Source: Domibacillus robiginosus (GTDB lineage: Bacteria; Bacillota; Bacilli; Bacillales; Domibacillaceae). Taken from it: a stretch of DNA of 64,000 nt. The position numbers were made by a program, and so were the translations under genes. Positions 40,994-50,034 of the stretch are shown here, in pieces. The notes beneath the pieces were generated by a model. That model did no database searches. It was not told the DNA's origin and saw nothing but the letters and a program-made list of their open reading frames with translations. The stretch lies in contig NZ_LAHL01000003.1 of NCBI RefSeq assembly GCF_000966195.1, positions 411,719 to 475,718 on the forward strand, in the 5' to 3' direction. The number at the start of each line of letters is the position of its first letter. Within the stretch, counting starts at the first letter, position 1.

Positions 40994-43297
40994 GTGATTC
41001 AGCATATCCGTAGAGCGGCCGTGATTGGATCAGGTGTTATGGGCTCAGGCATTGCCGCGCATCTCGCAAATGCCGGCATTCCCGTTTTACTGCTTGATAG
41101 GGTTTTGGGAGGAGAGAAAAACCGCAATTGTCTTTCCGAGAGAGCCGTACAGGAGCTGTTTTGGCAAAAACCGGCCCCGCTTGCTGTAAAGGGTTACGCT
41201 GCCTTAATCACAGCAGGAAACCTTGACGATGACGCAGGCAAGCTTGCGGAAGCGGACTGGATTATTGAAGTAGTCGTGGAACAGCTTGATGTGAAAAAAA
41301 GTGTTTTAGCACTTGTCGATGCCCATCGTAAAGCCGGAAGCATCGTTTCTTCCAATACGTCAGGAATTTCTGTTCAAGTGATGACAGAGGAACGGAGCGA
41401 TGATTTTAAAAAGCATTTTCTCGGTACACACTTTTTTAATCCACCCAGGTATTTAAAGCTGCTTGAATTGATCCCCACTCAGTACACAGACCGTTCTGTA
41501 ACTGATTTTATGAAGTCATTCGGGGAAAATGTGCTCGGTAAAGGTGTGGTGCTCGCAAAAGACACACCAAACTTTATCGCTAACCGGATCGGCACGTACG
41601 GCTTACTGAAAACCATGCAGGTAATGGATCAGATGGGCCTGTCGTTCGGAGAAGTAGATTCTATTACAGGAGCATTGATTGGCAGGCCGAAAAGTGCGAC
41701 CTTCCGCACCCTTGATGTGGTCGGCATTGATACGTTTATTCATGTGGCAAAAAATGTGTACGATCAGACGAGCGGAGAAGAGCAATTGGTATTTGAAACA
41801 CCGGAGTTGCTTTCAAAAATGAAGGAAAACGGCTTGCTTGGTGCAAAAGCAGGACAGGGATTTTTCAAAAAAACTGGTAAAACTGTTTTGGAGCTGAATG
41901 CAAAAACGATGGAATACGGTGTACGGCAAAGAATGAAAGCGAATTCAATAGAACGATCGAAGCAGCAGAAAGGCTCAGACAGGTGGCGCACTCTTGTGTA
42001 TGCCAACGATGATGCCGGGACATTTTTATGGCAAATCATCGCACCGCTGCTTCTTTACTCGGCAGAGCTGACCAGAACAATTGCAGATGACATTGTCTCG
42101 ATTGACCGGGCTATGAAATGGGGGTTTGGCTGGAAGGAAGGCCCCTTTGAAATATGGGATCAAATCGGTCTGGCTCAGTCGCTGGAAAAAATGGAAGTGC
42201 AGGGACTGAAGGTGCCGGACTGGGTCAAAGAAGTAAAGGATTCGTTTTACGTAGAAAACCGTTATTATGATCCTGTGACAAAGGTCTATAAGCCTGTAAG
42301 CGAGGATAAAAAAGTCATTTACCTGCCCAGAGGAACGGATGTAATAAAAGAAAACAGCGGGGCAAGGCTGCATGATATCGGCGATGGAGCGGCACTTCTC
42401 CAGTTCACCTCTCCAAATAATGCGATTGGCCTTGATATTATTCAAATGATAAATGCATCTATAGAGGAGGTGGAACGAAACTATCAAGCACTTGTGATCG
42501 GCAACCGGGGTAAAAACTTTTGTGTCGGTGCTAATCTCGGCCTTATGTTAATGGCTGCACAGGATGATGACCTCTGGGAAATTGAAGCGACTGTCAAACA
42601 GTTCCAGCAGGCGATGATGAACATAAAATACAGTGCAAAGCCTGTTGTAGCGGCACCATTTGGTATGACGCTCGGCGGAGGAGCGGAAGTGTGCCTGCCG
42701 GCCGCACACATTCAAGCCGCGCATGAAACCTACATGGGGCTGGTGGAGGCTGGTGTGGGTCTGATTCCAGGTGGAGGCGGCAATAAAGAGCTGTACATTC
42801 GCTGTTTGAACCAAATGCCCGAGAAGGATCTTCAGGCAGCGGCCAATAAAGTGTTTGAAACCATTGCCATGGCCAGGGTATCCACTTCGGCGGCAGAAGC
42901 TCGCGAACGCGGTTTTCTTTACCAGTCCGACGGTATCAGCATGAACGGAGATTACCTTCTTTATGAAGCGAAAAAAGCGGCTCTTTATTTGGCGGAAACC
43001 GGCTATCGCGCGCCTGTTCAAAAAAAAATACCTGTCACGGGAGAAACCGGTTATGCGACGATGCTGATGGGCGCTCAGTCGATGCATACGGCCGGCTTTA
43101 TTTCCGATCATGACCTGGAGATTGCCAGGAAATTGGCCTGGGTAATTGCAGGCGGCGGCGTGCCGTTCGGAACAGAAGTGGAGGAAGAGTATTTGCTGGA
43201 GCTTGAGCGTGCGGCTTTTCTACAGCTGGCTGCCATGCCAAAAACCCAGCATCGTATGCAGCATATGCTTCTAAAAGGCAAGCCACTTCGCAATTAA
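40994..43297 (+). CDS. fadN: 3-hydroxyacyl-CoA dehydrogenase/enoyl-CoA hydratase FadN
   Basis: A 767-residue bifunctional beta-oxidation enzyme. The NAD-binding Rossmann motif is VIGSGVMGSGIAAHLANAG (residues about 9-27), with SSNTSGIS and GTHFFNPPRYLKLLE typical of hydroxyacyl-CoA dehydrogenases; the C-terminal half is crotonase-like, with NRGKNFCVGANLGL and FGMTLGGGAEVCLPA forming the oxyanion hole. GTG 40994 follows AAAGGGGG; the longer frame from 40955 would overlap the operator. First gene of fadNAE. Confidence 0.94.
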   Translation: MIQHIRRAAVIGSGVMGSGIAAHLANAGIPVLLLDRVLGGEKNRNCLSERAVQELFWQKPAPLAVKGYAALITAGNLDDDAGKLAEADWIIEVVVEQLDVKKSVLALVDAHRKAGSIVSSNTSGISVQVMTEERSDDFKKHFLGTHFFNPPRYLKLLELIPTQYTDRSVTDFMKSFGENVLGKGVVLAKDTPNFIANRIGTYGLLKTMQVMDQMGLSFGEVDSITGALIGRPKSATFRTLDVVGIDTFIHVAKNVYDQTSGEEQLVFETPELLSKMKENGLLGAKAGQGFFKKTGKTVLELNAKTMEYGVRQRMKANSIERSKQQKGSDRWRTLVYANDDAGTFLWQIIAPLLLYSAELTRTIADDIVSIDRAMKWGFGWKEGPFEIWDQIGLAQSLEKMEVQGLKVPDWVKEVKDSFYVENRYYDPVTKVYKPVSEDKKVIYLPRGTDVIKENSGARLHDIGDGAALLQFTSPNNAIGLDIIQMINASIEEVERNYQALVIGNRGKNFCVGANLGLMLMAAQDDDLWEIEATVKQFQQAMMNIKYSAKPVVAAPFGMTLGGGAEVCLPAAHIQAAHETYMGLVEAGVGLIPGGGGNKELYIRCLNQMPEKDLQAAANKVFETIAMARVSTSAAEARERGFLYQSDGISMNGDYLLYEAKKAALYLAETGYRAPVQKKIPVTGETGYATMLMGAQSMHTAGFISDHDLEIARKLAWVIAGGGVPFGTEVEEEYLLELERAAFLQLAAMPKTQHRMQHMLLKGKPLRN

Positions 43298-43309
43298 GGA
43301 GGAAGTGCA

Positions 43310-44488
43310 ATGAAAGAAGCTGTTATTGTAGCAGGAGCGCGTACACCGATCGGCCGTGCTAAAAAAGGAACACTCCGGCATACGCGGCCGGACGATCTCG
43401 GTGCGCTCGTTGTACGGGAAACGCTGAAGCGGGCAGGAGAATACAGTGGAGAAATTGATGATGTTATTATTGGCTGTGCGATGCCTGAAGCCGAACAGGG
43501 ATTAAATGTTGCCCGCAACATCAGCGCTCTTGCTGGCCTGTCGTATGAAGTGCCGGCCGTCACCATTAACCGGTACTGCTCGTCTGGCCTTCAATCCATA
43601 GCTTACGCAGCCGAACGGATTATGCTCGGTCATGCCCGTGCCATCGTTGCCGGCGGAGTGGAGTCGATGAGCCTTGTACCGATGATGGGTCATGTAGCCC
43701 GGCTTAACATTAAAATTGCTGAAGAAATGCCGCAGTATTATATGTCAATGGGCCATACCGCAGAAGAAGTCGCCAGGAAGTATGGCATTTCCCGTGAAGA
43801 CCAGGATTCATTTGCCGTTCAAAGCCATCAAAAAGCAAGCCGTGCCATAGAATCAGGAAAATTTAATGATGAAATTGTACCGGTAGATGTGACATTTCGG
43901 CATGTAGGAGACGATTTGCGCGTGCAGGAGAAGCAGGTTACTTTTTCGATGGATGAGGGCGTACGCCCCGATACGTCTATGGAAGCACTTGCGAAACTCC
44001 GGCCCGCTTTTTCGGCTTCTGGCTCCGTCACAGCAGGTAATGCTTCACAGACCTCAGATGGAGCCGCAGCCATCCTGGTCATGGAAAGGGAGCAGGCGGA
44101 AGCTCTTGGCTTAACACCGCTTGCCAGATTTCGCTCTTTCGCGGTTGCAGGTGTGCCGCCGGAAATAATGGGTATCGGTCCGGTCGCTGCTGTGCCAAAA
44201 GCGCTGAAAATGGCCGGCCTTGAGCTTGCGGATATTGATTTGTTTGAGTTGAATGAGGCATTTGCTTCCCAATCTATTGGTGTGATCCGGGAGCTGGGTC
44301 TTGATGAGGAAAAAGTGAATGTAAACGGCGGGGCGATCGCGCTTGGCCATCCGCTTGGCTGCACCGGCACAAAGCTAACACTCACACTCATACATGAACT
44401 GGCGCGGCAGGGAGGACAATTCGGCGTTGTCACGATGTGTATAGGAGGCGGAATGGGGGCCGCCGGGGTAGTTGAACGGATTACGTAA
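43310..44488 (+). CDS. fadA: acetyl-CoA acyltransferase (3-ketoacyl-CoA thiolase) FadA
   Basis: A 392-residue thiolase that completes each beta-oxidation cycle. The nucleophilic Cys is in NRYCSSGLQSI (about residue 87); the C-terminal catalytic His and Cys are in GGAIALGHPLGCTGTK (about 343) and TMCIGGGMGAA (about 378). ATG 43310 is twelve bases after fadN, with AAGGAGGA before it, so it is in the same operon. A terminator appears only after fadE. Confidence 0.95.
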   Translation: MKEAVIVAGARTPIGRAKKGTLRHTRPDDLGALVVRETLKRAGEYSGEIDDVIIGCAMPEAEQGLNVARNISALAGLSYEVPAVTINRYCSSGLQSIAYAAERIMLGHARAIVAGGVESMSLVPMMGHVARLNIKIAEEMPQYYMSMGHTAEEVARKYGISREDQDSFAVQSHQKASRAIESGKFNDEIVPVDVTFRHVGDDLRVQEKQVTFSMDEGVRPDTSMEALAKLRPAFSASGSVTAGNASQTSDGAAAILVMEREQAEALGLTPLARFRSFAVAGVPPEIMGIGPVAAVPKALKMAGLELADIDLFELNEAFASQSIGVIRELGLDEEKVNVNGGAIALGHPLGCTGTKLTLTLIHELARQGGQFGVVTMCIGGGMGAAGVVERIT

Positions 44489-44503
44489 AAGGGGGATAAA
44501 ATC

Positions 44504-46270
44504 ATGTCAGTAAAAGGTGGTTCCTTTTTGATCGAAGACGTTTCATGCAGGGCAGTATTTACCCCGGAAGAATTTTCAGACGAGCAGAAAATGATTGCTA
44601 AAACAACAGAAGAGTTCGTCATGAACAGCGTGATGCCTCAACTGCCATACCTTGAAAAACACGAATTTGACCGGTCCGTAAAACTACTGCAGGAAGCAGG
44701 TGAGCTGGGATTGCTTGCTGCTGATGTTCCAGAAGAGTATGGCGGTTTGAGCCTGGATAAAGTGAGTTCAGCTCTTATTGCTGAAAAGCTGGCAGCTGCA
44801 GGCGGATTTTCTATTTCCCACGGGGCTCACGTTGGCATTGGCACACTGCCAATCGTTTTATTTGGCAGCGAAGAGCAAAAAAAAGCGTATCTCCCGGACC
44901 TTGCTGCTGGCACCCGGTTTGCCGCCTACGCGCTGACAGAGCCCGGCTCCGGCTCGGACGCCCTCGGTGCCAAAACGACCGCCCGGTTGAACGAAGCGGG
45001 AACTCATTACGTATTGAATGGTGAAAAGCAATGGATTACCAACTCCGCTTTTGCAGATGTGTTTGTTGTTTATGCCAAAATTGATGGGGAGCAGTTTTCA
45101 GCTTTTATCGTTGAAAAGGGTTATCCAGGCGTCTCAACCGGTGCGGAAGAAGAAAAAATGGGTATTAAAAGCTCTTCTACAAGGACGCTTATTTTATCGG
45201 ATGCGCAGGTGCCGGCAGAAAACCTCCTTGGTGAAGCGGGACGTGGTCACATCATTGCTTTTAATATTTTAAACATTGGCCGCTATAAGCTCGGTGTGGG
45301 AGCTGTGGGCAGTGCCAAGCGGGCGCTCGATATTTCCTTGAAATACGCATCGGAACGAAAACAATTTAAAACACCTATTGCCCAGTTTCCCTTAATCAAA
45401 GAAAAGTTTGGAACGATGGCCGCCAGACTGTATGCGGCAGAAAGTTCGGTTTATCGGACGGTCGGTCTTTTTGAAGAGCGAATGAACAGTTTGACTGCTG
45501 AAGAACAAAAAAATGGAAGGGCAGTGGCTTCCGCTATCGCGGAATATGCCATCGAGTGCTCGCTTGGCAAGGTGTTTGGCTCTGAAGTACTGGATTACAC
45601 GGTGGATGAAGGTGTACAGATTCACGGCGGCTACGGGTTTATGGAAGAATATGAAATTGCCCGCATGTATCGGGATTCCCGTATTAATCGCATTTTTGAA
45701 GGCACCAACGAAATCAACAGGCTGCTGGTGCCAGGTACATTGGTGAAAAAAGCCATAAAAGGGGAACTGCCGCTGTTTGAGAGAGCCAAACAGCTTCAGG
45801 ACGAAATCATGATGCTTATGCCGCAGGAGCCAGGAGATGGGGTGCTTTCCCAAGAAAAAATGCTGGTACAAAGCGCTAAAAAGATAACGCTGCTCGCTGC
45901 TGGACTCGCCTCTCAAACATACGGAAAAGCGCTCGAATCCGAACAGGAGGTGCTTGCCAACATCGCTGACCTCATCAGTCTTGTTTATGCTATGGAATCA
46001 GCTGTGCTGCGAACAGAAAAAGCGATTCAAGCATCGGGAGAGGAAAAACACCATCAGAAAGTGCTTTACACGGAGATTTTCTGCCAGGAAGCATTTAACG
46101 ATATTGAGTCTCATGCAAAAGAAACACTTGTTGCGATCCAATCGGGTGACTCTCTGCGCATGATGCTGTCCGTGCTGAAAAAACTTGGTCGCCATACACC
46201 GATCAATGTGATTGCAAAAAAACGTGAAGCCGCCGACCGGCTGAATCAGTCCCTTAAGTATATAGTTTAA
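44504..46270 (+). CDS. fadE: acyl-CoA dehydrogenase FadE
   Basis: A 588-residue FAD-dependent acyl-CoA dehydrogenase, the first step of beta-oxidation. Signatures are YALTEPGSGSDALGAKT and KQWITNSAFAD (flavin domain, about residues 140-180), and VQIHGGYGFMEEYEIARMYRDSRI with FEGTNEINRLL in the C-terminal helical domain (about 370-405). It is about 200 residues longer than short-chain dehydrogenases, with an extra helical C-terminal domain as in very-long-chain types. It lies 15 bases after fadA. Confidence 0.94.
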   Translation: MSVKGGSFLIEDVSCRAVFTPEEFSDEQKMIAKTTEEFVMNSVMPQLPYLEKHEFDRSVKLLQEAGELGLLAADVPEEYGGLSLDKVSSALIAEKLAAAGGFSISHGAHVGIGTLPIVLFGSEEQKKAYLPDLAAGTRFAAYALTEPGSGSDALGAKTTARLNEAGTHYVLNGEKQWITNSAFADVFVVYAKIDGEQFSAFIVEKGYPGVSTGAEEEKMGIKSSSTRTLILSDAQVPAENLLGEAGRGHIIAFNILNIGRYKLGVGAVGSAKRALDISLKYASERKQFKTPIAQFPLIKEKFGTMAARLYAAESSVYRTVGLFEERMNSLTAEEQKNGRAVASAIAEYAIECSLGKVFGSEVLDYTVDEGVQIHGGYGFMEEYEIARMYRDSRINRIFEGTNEINRLLVPGTLVKKAIKGELPLFERAKQLQDEIMMLMPQEPGDGVLSQEKMLVQSAKKITLLAAGLASQTYGKALESEQEVLANIADLISLVYAMESAVLRTEKAIQASGEEKHHQKVLYTEIFCQEAFNDIESHAKETLVAIQSGDSLRMMLSVLKKLGRHTPINVIAKKREAADRLNQSLKYIV

Positions 46271-46277
46271 TAAGCCG

Positions 46278-46305
46278 CCGCCTCTTTTATGAGAGGCGGT
46301 TTTTT
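46278..46305 (+). terminator. intrinsic terminator of fadNAE
   Basis: CCGCCTCT, loop TTTATG, AGAGGCGG, then six T residues. Confidence 0.9.
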
Positions 46306-46407
46306 GATAAAATAGCCCTGTTCTGCCATCGTCTGCCGGTAGTCCGTTTTGGAAAAAAAGGATTTTAGACGATCGTGACGAAATGGATTGTGATGAGGTG
46401 ATAAGAA

Positions 46408-46758
46408 GTGAAATTTTATTGGTATCCAAAATGCGGAACGTGCCGCAATGCAAAAAAATGGCTGGACGCGCATAGCATTTCGTATGAGGCTATTCATATT
46501 GTAGAGTCACCGCCTTCGAAAGCGGAGCTAAAAGATGCGTACCAAAAAAGCGGTCTGCCGCTTAAAAAGTTTTTTAATACAAGTGGCCAAAAATACCGAG
46601 AGCTTGGTTTAAAGGATAAAGTTGCAACGGCATCTGAAGAAGAACTGCTTGATTTGCTTGCTTCAGACGGTATGCTGATTAAACGACCGCTCGCAATTGA
46701 CGGTGAAAAAGTAACAGTAGGCTTTAAAGAAGAAGATTACGCACAAAAATGGCAGTGA
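46408..46758 (+). CDS. yusI: Spx/ArsC-family thioredoxin-fold protein YusI
   Basis: A 116-residue protein of the arsenate reductase/Spx fold. It has a CXXC pair in YPKCGTCRNAKKWL (residues about 9-12) and the family block RPLAIDGEKVTVGF near the C-terminus. It is not Spx itself, which carries RNA polymerase contacts not seen here; the role of YusI is unknown. GAGGTGATAAGA precedes ATG 46408. Its position between fadE and gcvH is the same as in B. subtilis. Confidence 0.85.
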   Translation: MKFYWYPKCGTCRNAKKWLDAHSISYEAIHIVESPPSKAELKDAYQKSGLPLKKFFNTSGQKYRELGLKDKVATASEEELLDLLASDGMLIKRPLAIDGEKVTVGFKEEDYAQKWQ

Positions 46759-46828
46759 TTTCTTGCTTTCCGGGCTAATAATCAGTAAAGTGTAAAGTAT
46801 AATTAGTTTAATCTGGAGGTACATACAC

Positions 46829-47212
46829 ATGAGCTTACCTAAAGAGCTTCGTTATTCTGAAGAACACGAATGGGTAAAACAAGAAGATGGGAAAGTGCGC
46901 ATCGGTATTACTGATTTTGCTCAATCAGAGCTTGGTGATATCGTCTTTGTTGAGCTTCCGTCTGTTGGCGATACAGTAACAGCCGACGAGCCGTTCGGCA
47001 GCGTGGAATCCGTTAAAACAGTCTCTGAATTGTATGCACCTGTCAGCGGCACGGTAGTTGAAATTAACGAGGAACTCGATGAAAACCCTGAGTTTGTTAA
47101 TGAGTCTCCGTATGAAAAAGCTTGGATGATTGTAGTGGAGCCGTCTGATGCTTCGCAAATTGACGCTTTAATGACAGCAGAGCAATATGGAGAAATGACA
47201 AAAGAAGACTAA
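46829..47212 (+). CDS. gcvH: glycine cleavage system H protein GcvH
   Basis: A 127-residue lipoyl carrier. The lipoylated Lys lies in [18 protein letters not shown] (about residue 63), with [21 protein letters not shown] at the N-terminus. In Bacilli GcvH also serves as the relay for lipoate transfer to other 2-oxoacid dehydrogenases, which explains why it is encoded apart from the gcvT-P genes. GGAGG is nine bases before ATG 46829; TATAAT at 46798 is a likely -10. Confidence 0.96.
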   Translation: MSLPKELRYSEEHEWVKQEDGKVRIGITDFAQSELGDIVFVELPSVGDTVTADEPFGSVESVKTVSELYAPVSGTVVEINEELDENPEFVNESPYEKAWMIVVEPSDASQIDALMTAEQYGEMTKED

Positions 47213-47219
47213 ACGTGGG

Positions 47220-47243
47220 GACCGGCTTGTGCCGGTCTTTTTG
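47220..47243 (+). terminator. intrinsic terminator after gcvH
   Basis: GACCGGC, loop TTGT, GCCGGTC, then TTTTTG. Confidence 0.85.
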
Positions 47244-47392
47244 CTTTTGACAAATCGGGAAAATACGGATAAGCAAAAAGAATAGGAAGTGGCTGTTAGT
47301 CGTTCGGCCAAACAGGCAGCATTATTCTTTTTTGCATTTTGGGCGAAAACACGCCACAATAGAAAGTATAACGTGCAGCGGGGTGATTGGTG

Positions 47393-47752
47393 ATGATGGC
47401 AGAAAAAACGATTATCGTCGAAGGGTCATCTGATCGTAAGCGGGTGGCTGAAATTGTCAAAGAGCCGGTGGAAATCATTTGCACAAATGGAACAATCGGC
47501 ATCTCACGTCTTGATGAATTGGTGGATGAATTATTTGAAAGAGACGTTTATATTTTAGTTGATGCCGATGCATCAGGCGAAAAATTGCGCCAGCAGTTCA
47601 AGAGGGAACTTCCTCATGCCCGGCACCTCTATATTGACCGAGGCTACAAGGAAGTGGCTGCCGCGCCGCACCGGTATTTAGCTTCTCTTCTAATGGGTGC
47701 TGATATTGACGTGCGCGGTGAATATTTACAGCAGGAAGGAACACATCAGTAA
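47393..47752 (+). CDS. yusF: TOPRIM-domain protein YusF
   Basis: A 119-residue protein that is essentially one TOPRIM domain: IIVEGSSDRKRV supplies the conserved Glu and VYILVDADASGEKLR the DXD motif. TOPRIM proteins handle phosphodiester bonds in DNA or RNA with magnesium; small single-domain forms such as this have no established role (RNase M5-like without the extra domain). ATG 47393 is seven bases after GGGGTGA. The next gene starts at the base following its stop. Confidence 0.82.
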   Translation: MMAEKTIIVEGSSDRKRVAEIVKEPVEIICTNGTIGISRLDELVDELFERDVYILVDADASGEKLRQQFKRELPHARHLYIDRGYKEVAAAPHRYLASLLMGADIDVRGEYLQQEGTHQ

Positions 47753-48049
47753 ATGAAAACAACCGAATCGATTCTGGCATTTACAGCCAAGCCGAAATCG
47801 GCGCTTTATGCATACACATCTATGTGCGGTACATGCCAGGTAGCGGGGAAAATGCTTGACGTTGTCGAAGCGATGAACACAGGTGTCCCGCTCGAACGTA
47901 TTAACATTAATTTCCATGAACAAATAGCTCGTGATTTTCAAATTGAAAGCGTACCTTGCCTGCTTTTATTTGAACAGGGTGTATTAAAAAAGAAAATTTA
48001 TGCTTTTCAGTCAGTTCCATATATATATGAAGAAATGCGGTCACTTTAA
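47753..48049 (+). CDS. yusE: thioredoxin-like protein YusE
   Basis: A 98-residue thioredoxin-fold protein with the redox motif CGTC in YTSMCGTCQVAGKML (about residue 25) and the cis-Pro strand SVPCLLLF. It is shorter than thioredoxin A. ATG 47753 directly abuts the yusF stop, with AGGAAGGA at longer than normal spacing, so translation is probably coupled. Its place before the methionine transporter operon is as in B. subtilis. Confidence 0.84.
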   Translation: MKTTESILAFTAKPKSALYAYTSMCGTCQVAGKMLDVVEAMNTGVPLERININFHEQIARDFQIESVPCLLLFEQGVLKKKIYAFQSVPYIYEEMRSL

Positions 48050-48087
48050 CAGGCTGTCGAACAGTGTCGGAATTACAAATTGTTTTG

Positions 48088-48116
48088 TTGACATAGTATT
48101 CAGACGGTGGTAAAAT
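48088..48116 (+). promoter_or_regulatory. sigma-A promoter of the metNPQ leader
   Basis: TTGACA (48088-48093), 17 bases, TAAAAT (48111-48116). Confidence 0.85.
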
Positions 48117-48136
48117 CCATTCATAAATTAAAACGA

Positions 48137-48242
48137 CTCTTATCAAGAGCGGCTGAGGGAATGTGCCCTATGAAGCCCGGCAACCGTCTTTACAGGAAAA
48201 GGTGCCAAATCACACGAAGCAGTATGTTTCGGAAGATGAGAG
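48137..48242 (+). ncRNA. SAM-I (S-box) riboswitch
   Basis: The classic S-box order is present: CTCTTATCAAGAG (P1 and start of P2), GCGGCTGAGGGAATGTGCCC, TATGAAGCCCGGCAACC, AAGGTGCCAAATC, and GGAAGATGAGAG closing P1. S-adenosylmethionine binding favours the downstream terminator. AGAAAGG (48241-48247) can pair with CCTTTCT (48262-48268) as an antiterminator. It controls metNPQ. Confidence 0.97.
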
Positions 48243-48260
48243 AAAGGAAACGTGAAAAAC

Positions 48261-48294
48261 GCCTTTCTGTCATTATGACAGTCAGGCTTTTTTT
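48261..48294 (+). terminator. S-box controlled terminator
   Basis: GCC...CTGTCA, loop TTA, TGACAG...GGC, followed by eight T residues; its left arm overlaps the antiterminator partner. Confidence 0.9.
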
Positions 48295-48313
48295 GTGGAA
48301 AGGAAGTGATCCC

Positions 48314-49339
48314 GTGATTTTTATTGAGCAGGCAAAAAAAATATTTCAAACGAAGAATGGCCCGGTTAAAGCGGTCGATAATATAAATTTATCCATCCAG
48401 GAAGGCGAAATCTTTGGCATGATCGGCTACAGTGGCGCAGGTAAAAGTACATTGATCCGCATGCTGAACGGGCTTGAAACACCGACGGAAGGATCCGTAA
48501 CCGTAGCGGGGCGGAAGATTTCAACAATCAAAGGATCTGAACTTCGGAAAGCACGTCAGGAAATCGGCATGATCTTCCAGCATTTTAACTTGCTGTGGTC
48601 GCGTACAGTACGCGAAAATATTGCATTTCCCCTTGAAATTGCCGGTGTGGGAAAAGCAGAGCGCATGAAGCGTGTAGATGAGTTGATTGAGCTCGTCGGC
48701 CTTCAAGGCCGCGGTGACTCATATCCATCACAGCTCTCCGGCGGTCAAAAACAGCGGGTCGGCATTGCCCGGGCACTTGCGAATGATCCAAAAGTGCTGC
48801 TTTGCGACGAAGCAACATCCGCTCTTGATCCGCAGACGACTGATTCAATTTTAGAGCTTCTTGTCGATATCAACCAGCGCCTCGGTTTAACGATCGTACT
48901 GATCACGCACGAAATGCACGTGATCCGAAAAATTTGTCACCGTGTAGCGGTAATGGAAAATGGAAATATTGTTGAACTAGGTCCTGTGCTCGATGTGTTC
49001 CGCCGTCCGGAGCAGCCGATTACAAAACGGTTCGTTCAGCAGGTGACTGAGCCGGAAGAATCAAAAGAAACCGTGCAGCACCTTCTTGCTGAGCATCCGG
49101 ATGGTAAAATCGTTAAGCTTACATTCGTTGGTGTTTCGGCAGAGCAGCCGGTTGTAACGGAGCTTATTCGTTCCTTTAGCGTTGGGGTAAACATTTTGCA
49201 GGGGAAAATTTCGCAAACACAAAACGGTGCATATGGCACATTATTTGTTCAAATAACAGGCGAGTCGGCCGAGGTTGCCAAAGCGGTCGCCTTCTTAGAT
49301 GCCCAGCAGGTTGATTCGGAGGTGATTGAGTATGATTGA
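48314..49339 (+). CDS. metN: methionine ABC transporter ATP-binding protein MetN
   Basis: A 341-residue ATPase of the methionine importer. Walker A is GYSGAGKST (about residue 38), signature LSGGQKQRV (about 140), Walker B VLLCDEATSALD (about 160), switch His in LITHEMHVI; the last 100 residues form the C-terminal ACT-like NIL domain that senses internal methionine. GTG 48314 follows AGGAAGTGATC; the longer frame upstream lies inside the riboswitch and is discounted. Confidence 0.96.
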   Translation: MIFIEQAKKIFQTKNGPVKAVDNINLSIQEGEIFGMIGYSGAGKSTLIRMLNGLETPTEGSVTVAGRKISTIKGSELRKARQEIGMIFQHFNLLWSRTVRENIAFPLEIAGVGKAERMKRVDELIELVGLQGRGDSYPSQLSGGQKQRVGIARALANDPKVLLCDEATSALDPQTTDSILELLVDINQRLGLTIVLITHEMHVIRKICHRVAVMENGNIVELGPVLDVFRRPEQPITKRFVQQVTEPEESKETVQHLLAEHPDGKIVKLTFVGVSAEQPVVTELIRSFSVGVNILQGKISQTQNGAYGTLFVQITGESAEVAKAVAFLDAQQVDSEVIEYD

Positions 49340-50000
49340 ACAATGGTTTCCGAATGTTGACTGGGAAAAAATGTGGGAAGCAACTTATGAAACGCTTTAT
49401 ATGACCGGTATTTCTGTTGTGATTACCTTTGTTTTAGGAATACTACTTGGACTGCTGCTGTTTCTAACATCAAAAGGACAGCTCTGGCAGAACAAAGCAG
49501 TGTATGGCATTACCGCTGTCATTGTCAATGTATTCCGTTCGATTCCCTTTATTATTTTGATTGTACTATTGATTCCATTTACAAAAGCATTGTTGGGAAC
49601 CATCATTGGTGAAAATGCGGCACTGCCAGCTTTAATTATTGGAGCAGCACCGTTTTATGCGCGTATGGTTGAAATCGCCCTTCGCGAGATTGATAAAGGA
49701 GTCATAGAAGCAGCCCGTGCAATGGGGGCATCTACCTGGACGATCATCCGAAAAGTGTTAATTCCGGAATCACTGCCGGCTCTTGTGTCAGGCTTAACGG
49801 TGACGGCGATTGCGCTAGTCGGCTATACAGCAATGGCAGGTGTAATTGGGGCAGGTGGCCTTGGAAACCTTGCGTTTTTAGATGGATTTCAGCGCAGCCG
49901 TAATGATGTTACGATGATGGCGACCATTATTATTTTAATTATCGTGTTTATTATTCAGTTTATCGGCGATACGGCTGTTCGTAAGCTTGATAAACGTTAA
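49332..50000 (+). CDS. metP: methionine ABC transporter permease MetP (MetI)
   Basis: A 222-residue permease with five to six helices and the cytoplasmic coupling loop EAARAMGASTWTIIRKVLIPESLP (EAA motif, first part about residue 140). ATG 49332 overlaps metN by eight bases and has GGAGGTGA six bases upstream, so translation is coupled. Confidence 0.94.
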   Translation: MIEQWFPNVDWEKMWEATYETLYMTGISVVITFVLGILLGLLLFLTSKGQLWQNKAVYGITAVIVNVFRSIPFIILIVLLIPFTKALLGTIIGENAALPALIIGAAPFYARMVEIALREIDKGVIEAARAMGASTWTIIRKVLIPESLPALVSGLTVTAIALVGYTAMAGVIGAGGLGNLAFLDGFQRSRNDVTMMATIIILIIVFIIQFIGDTAVRKLDKR

Positions 50001-50034
50001 TAAAAATAAATAATGTTTCAGGAGGAATGTAACC

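Noticed and set aside
48107..48313. N-terminal extension of MetN through the S-box leader
   Set aside because: The sequence is fully explained by the riboswitch and terminator; GTG 48314 has its own ribosome site.
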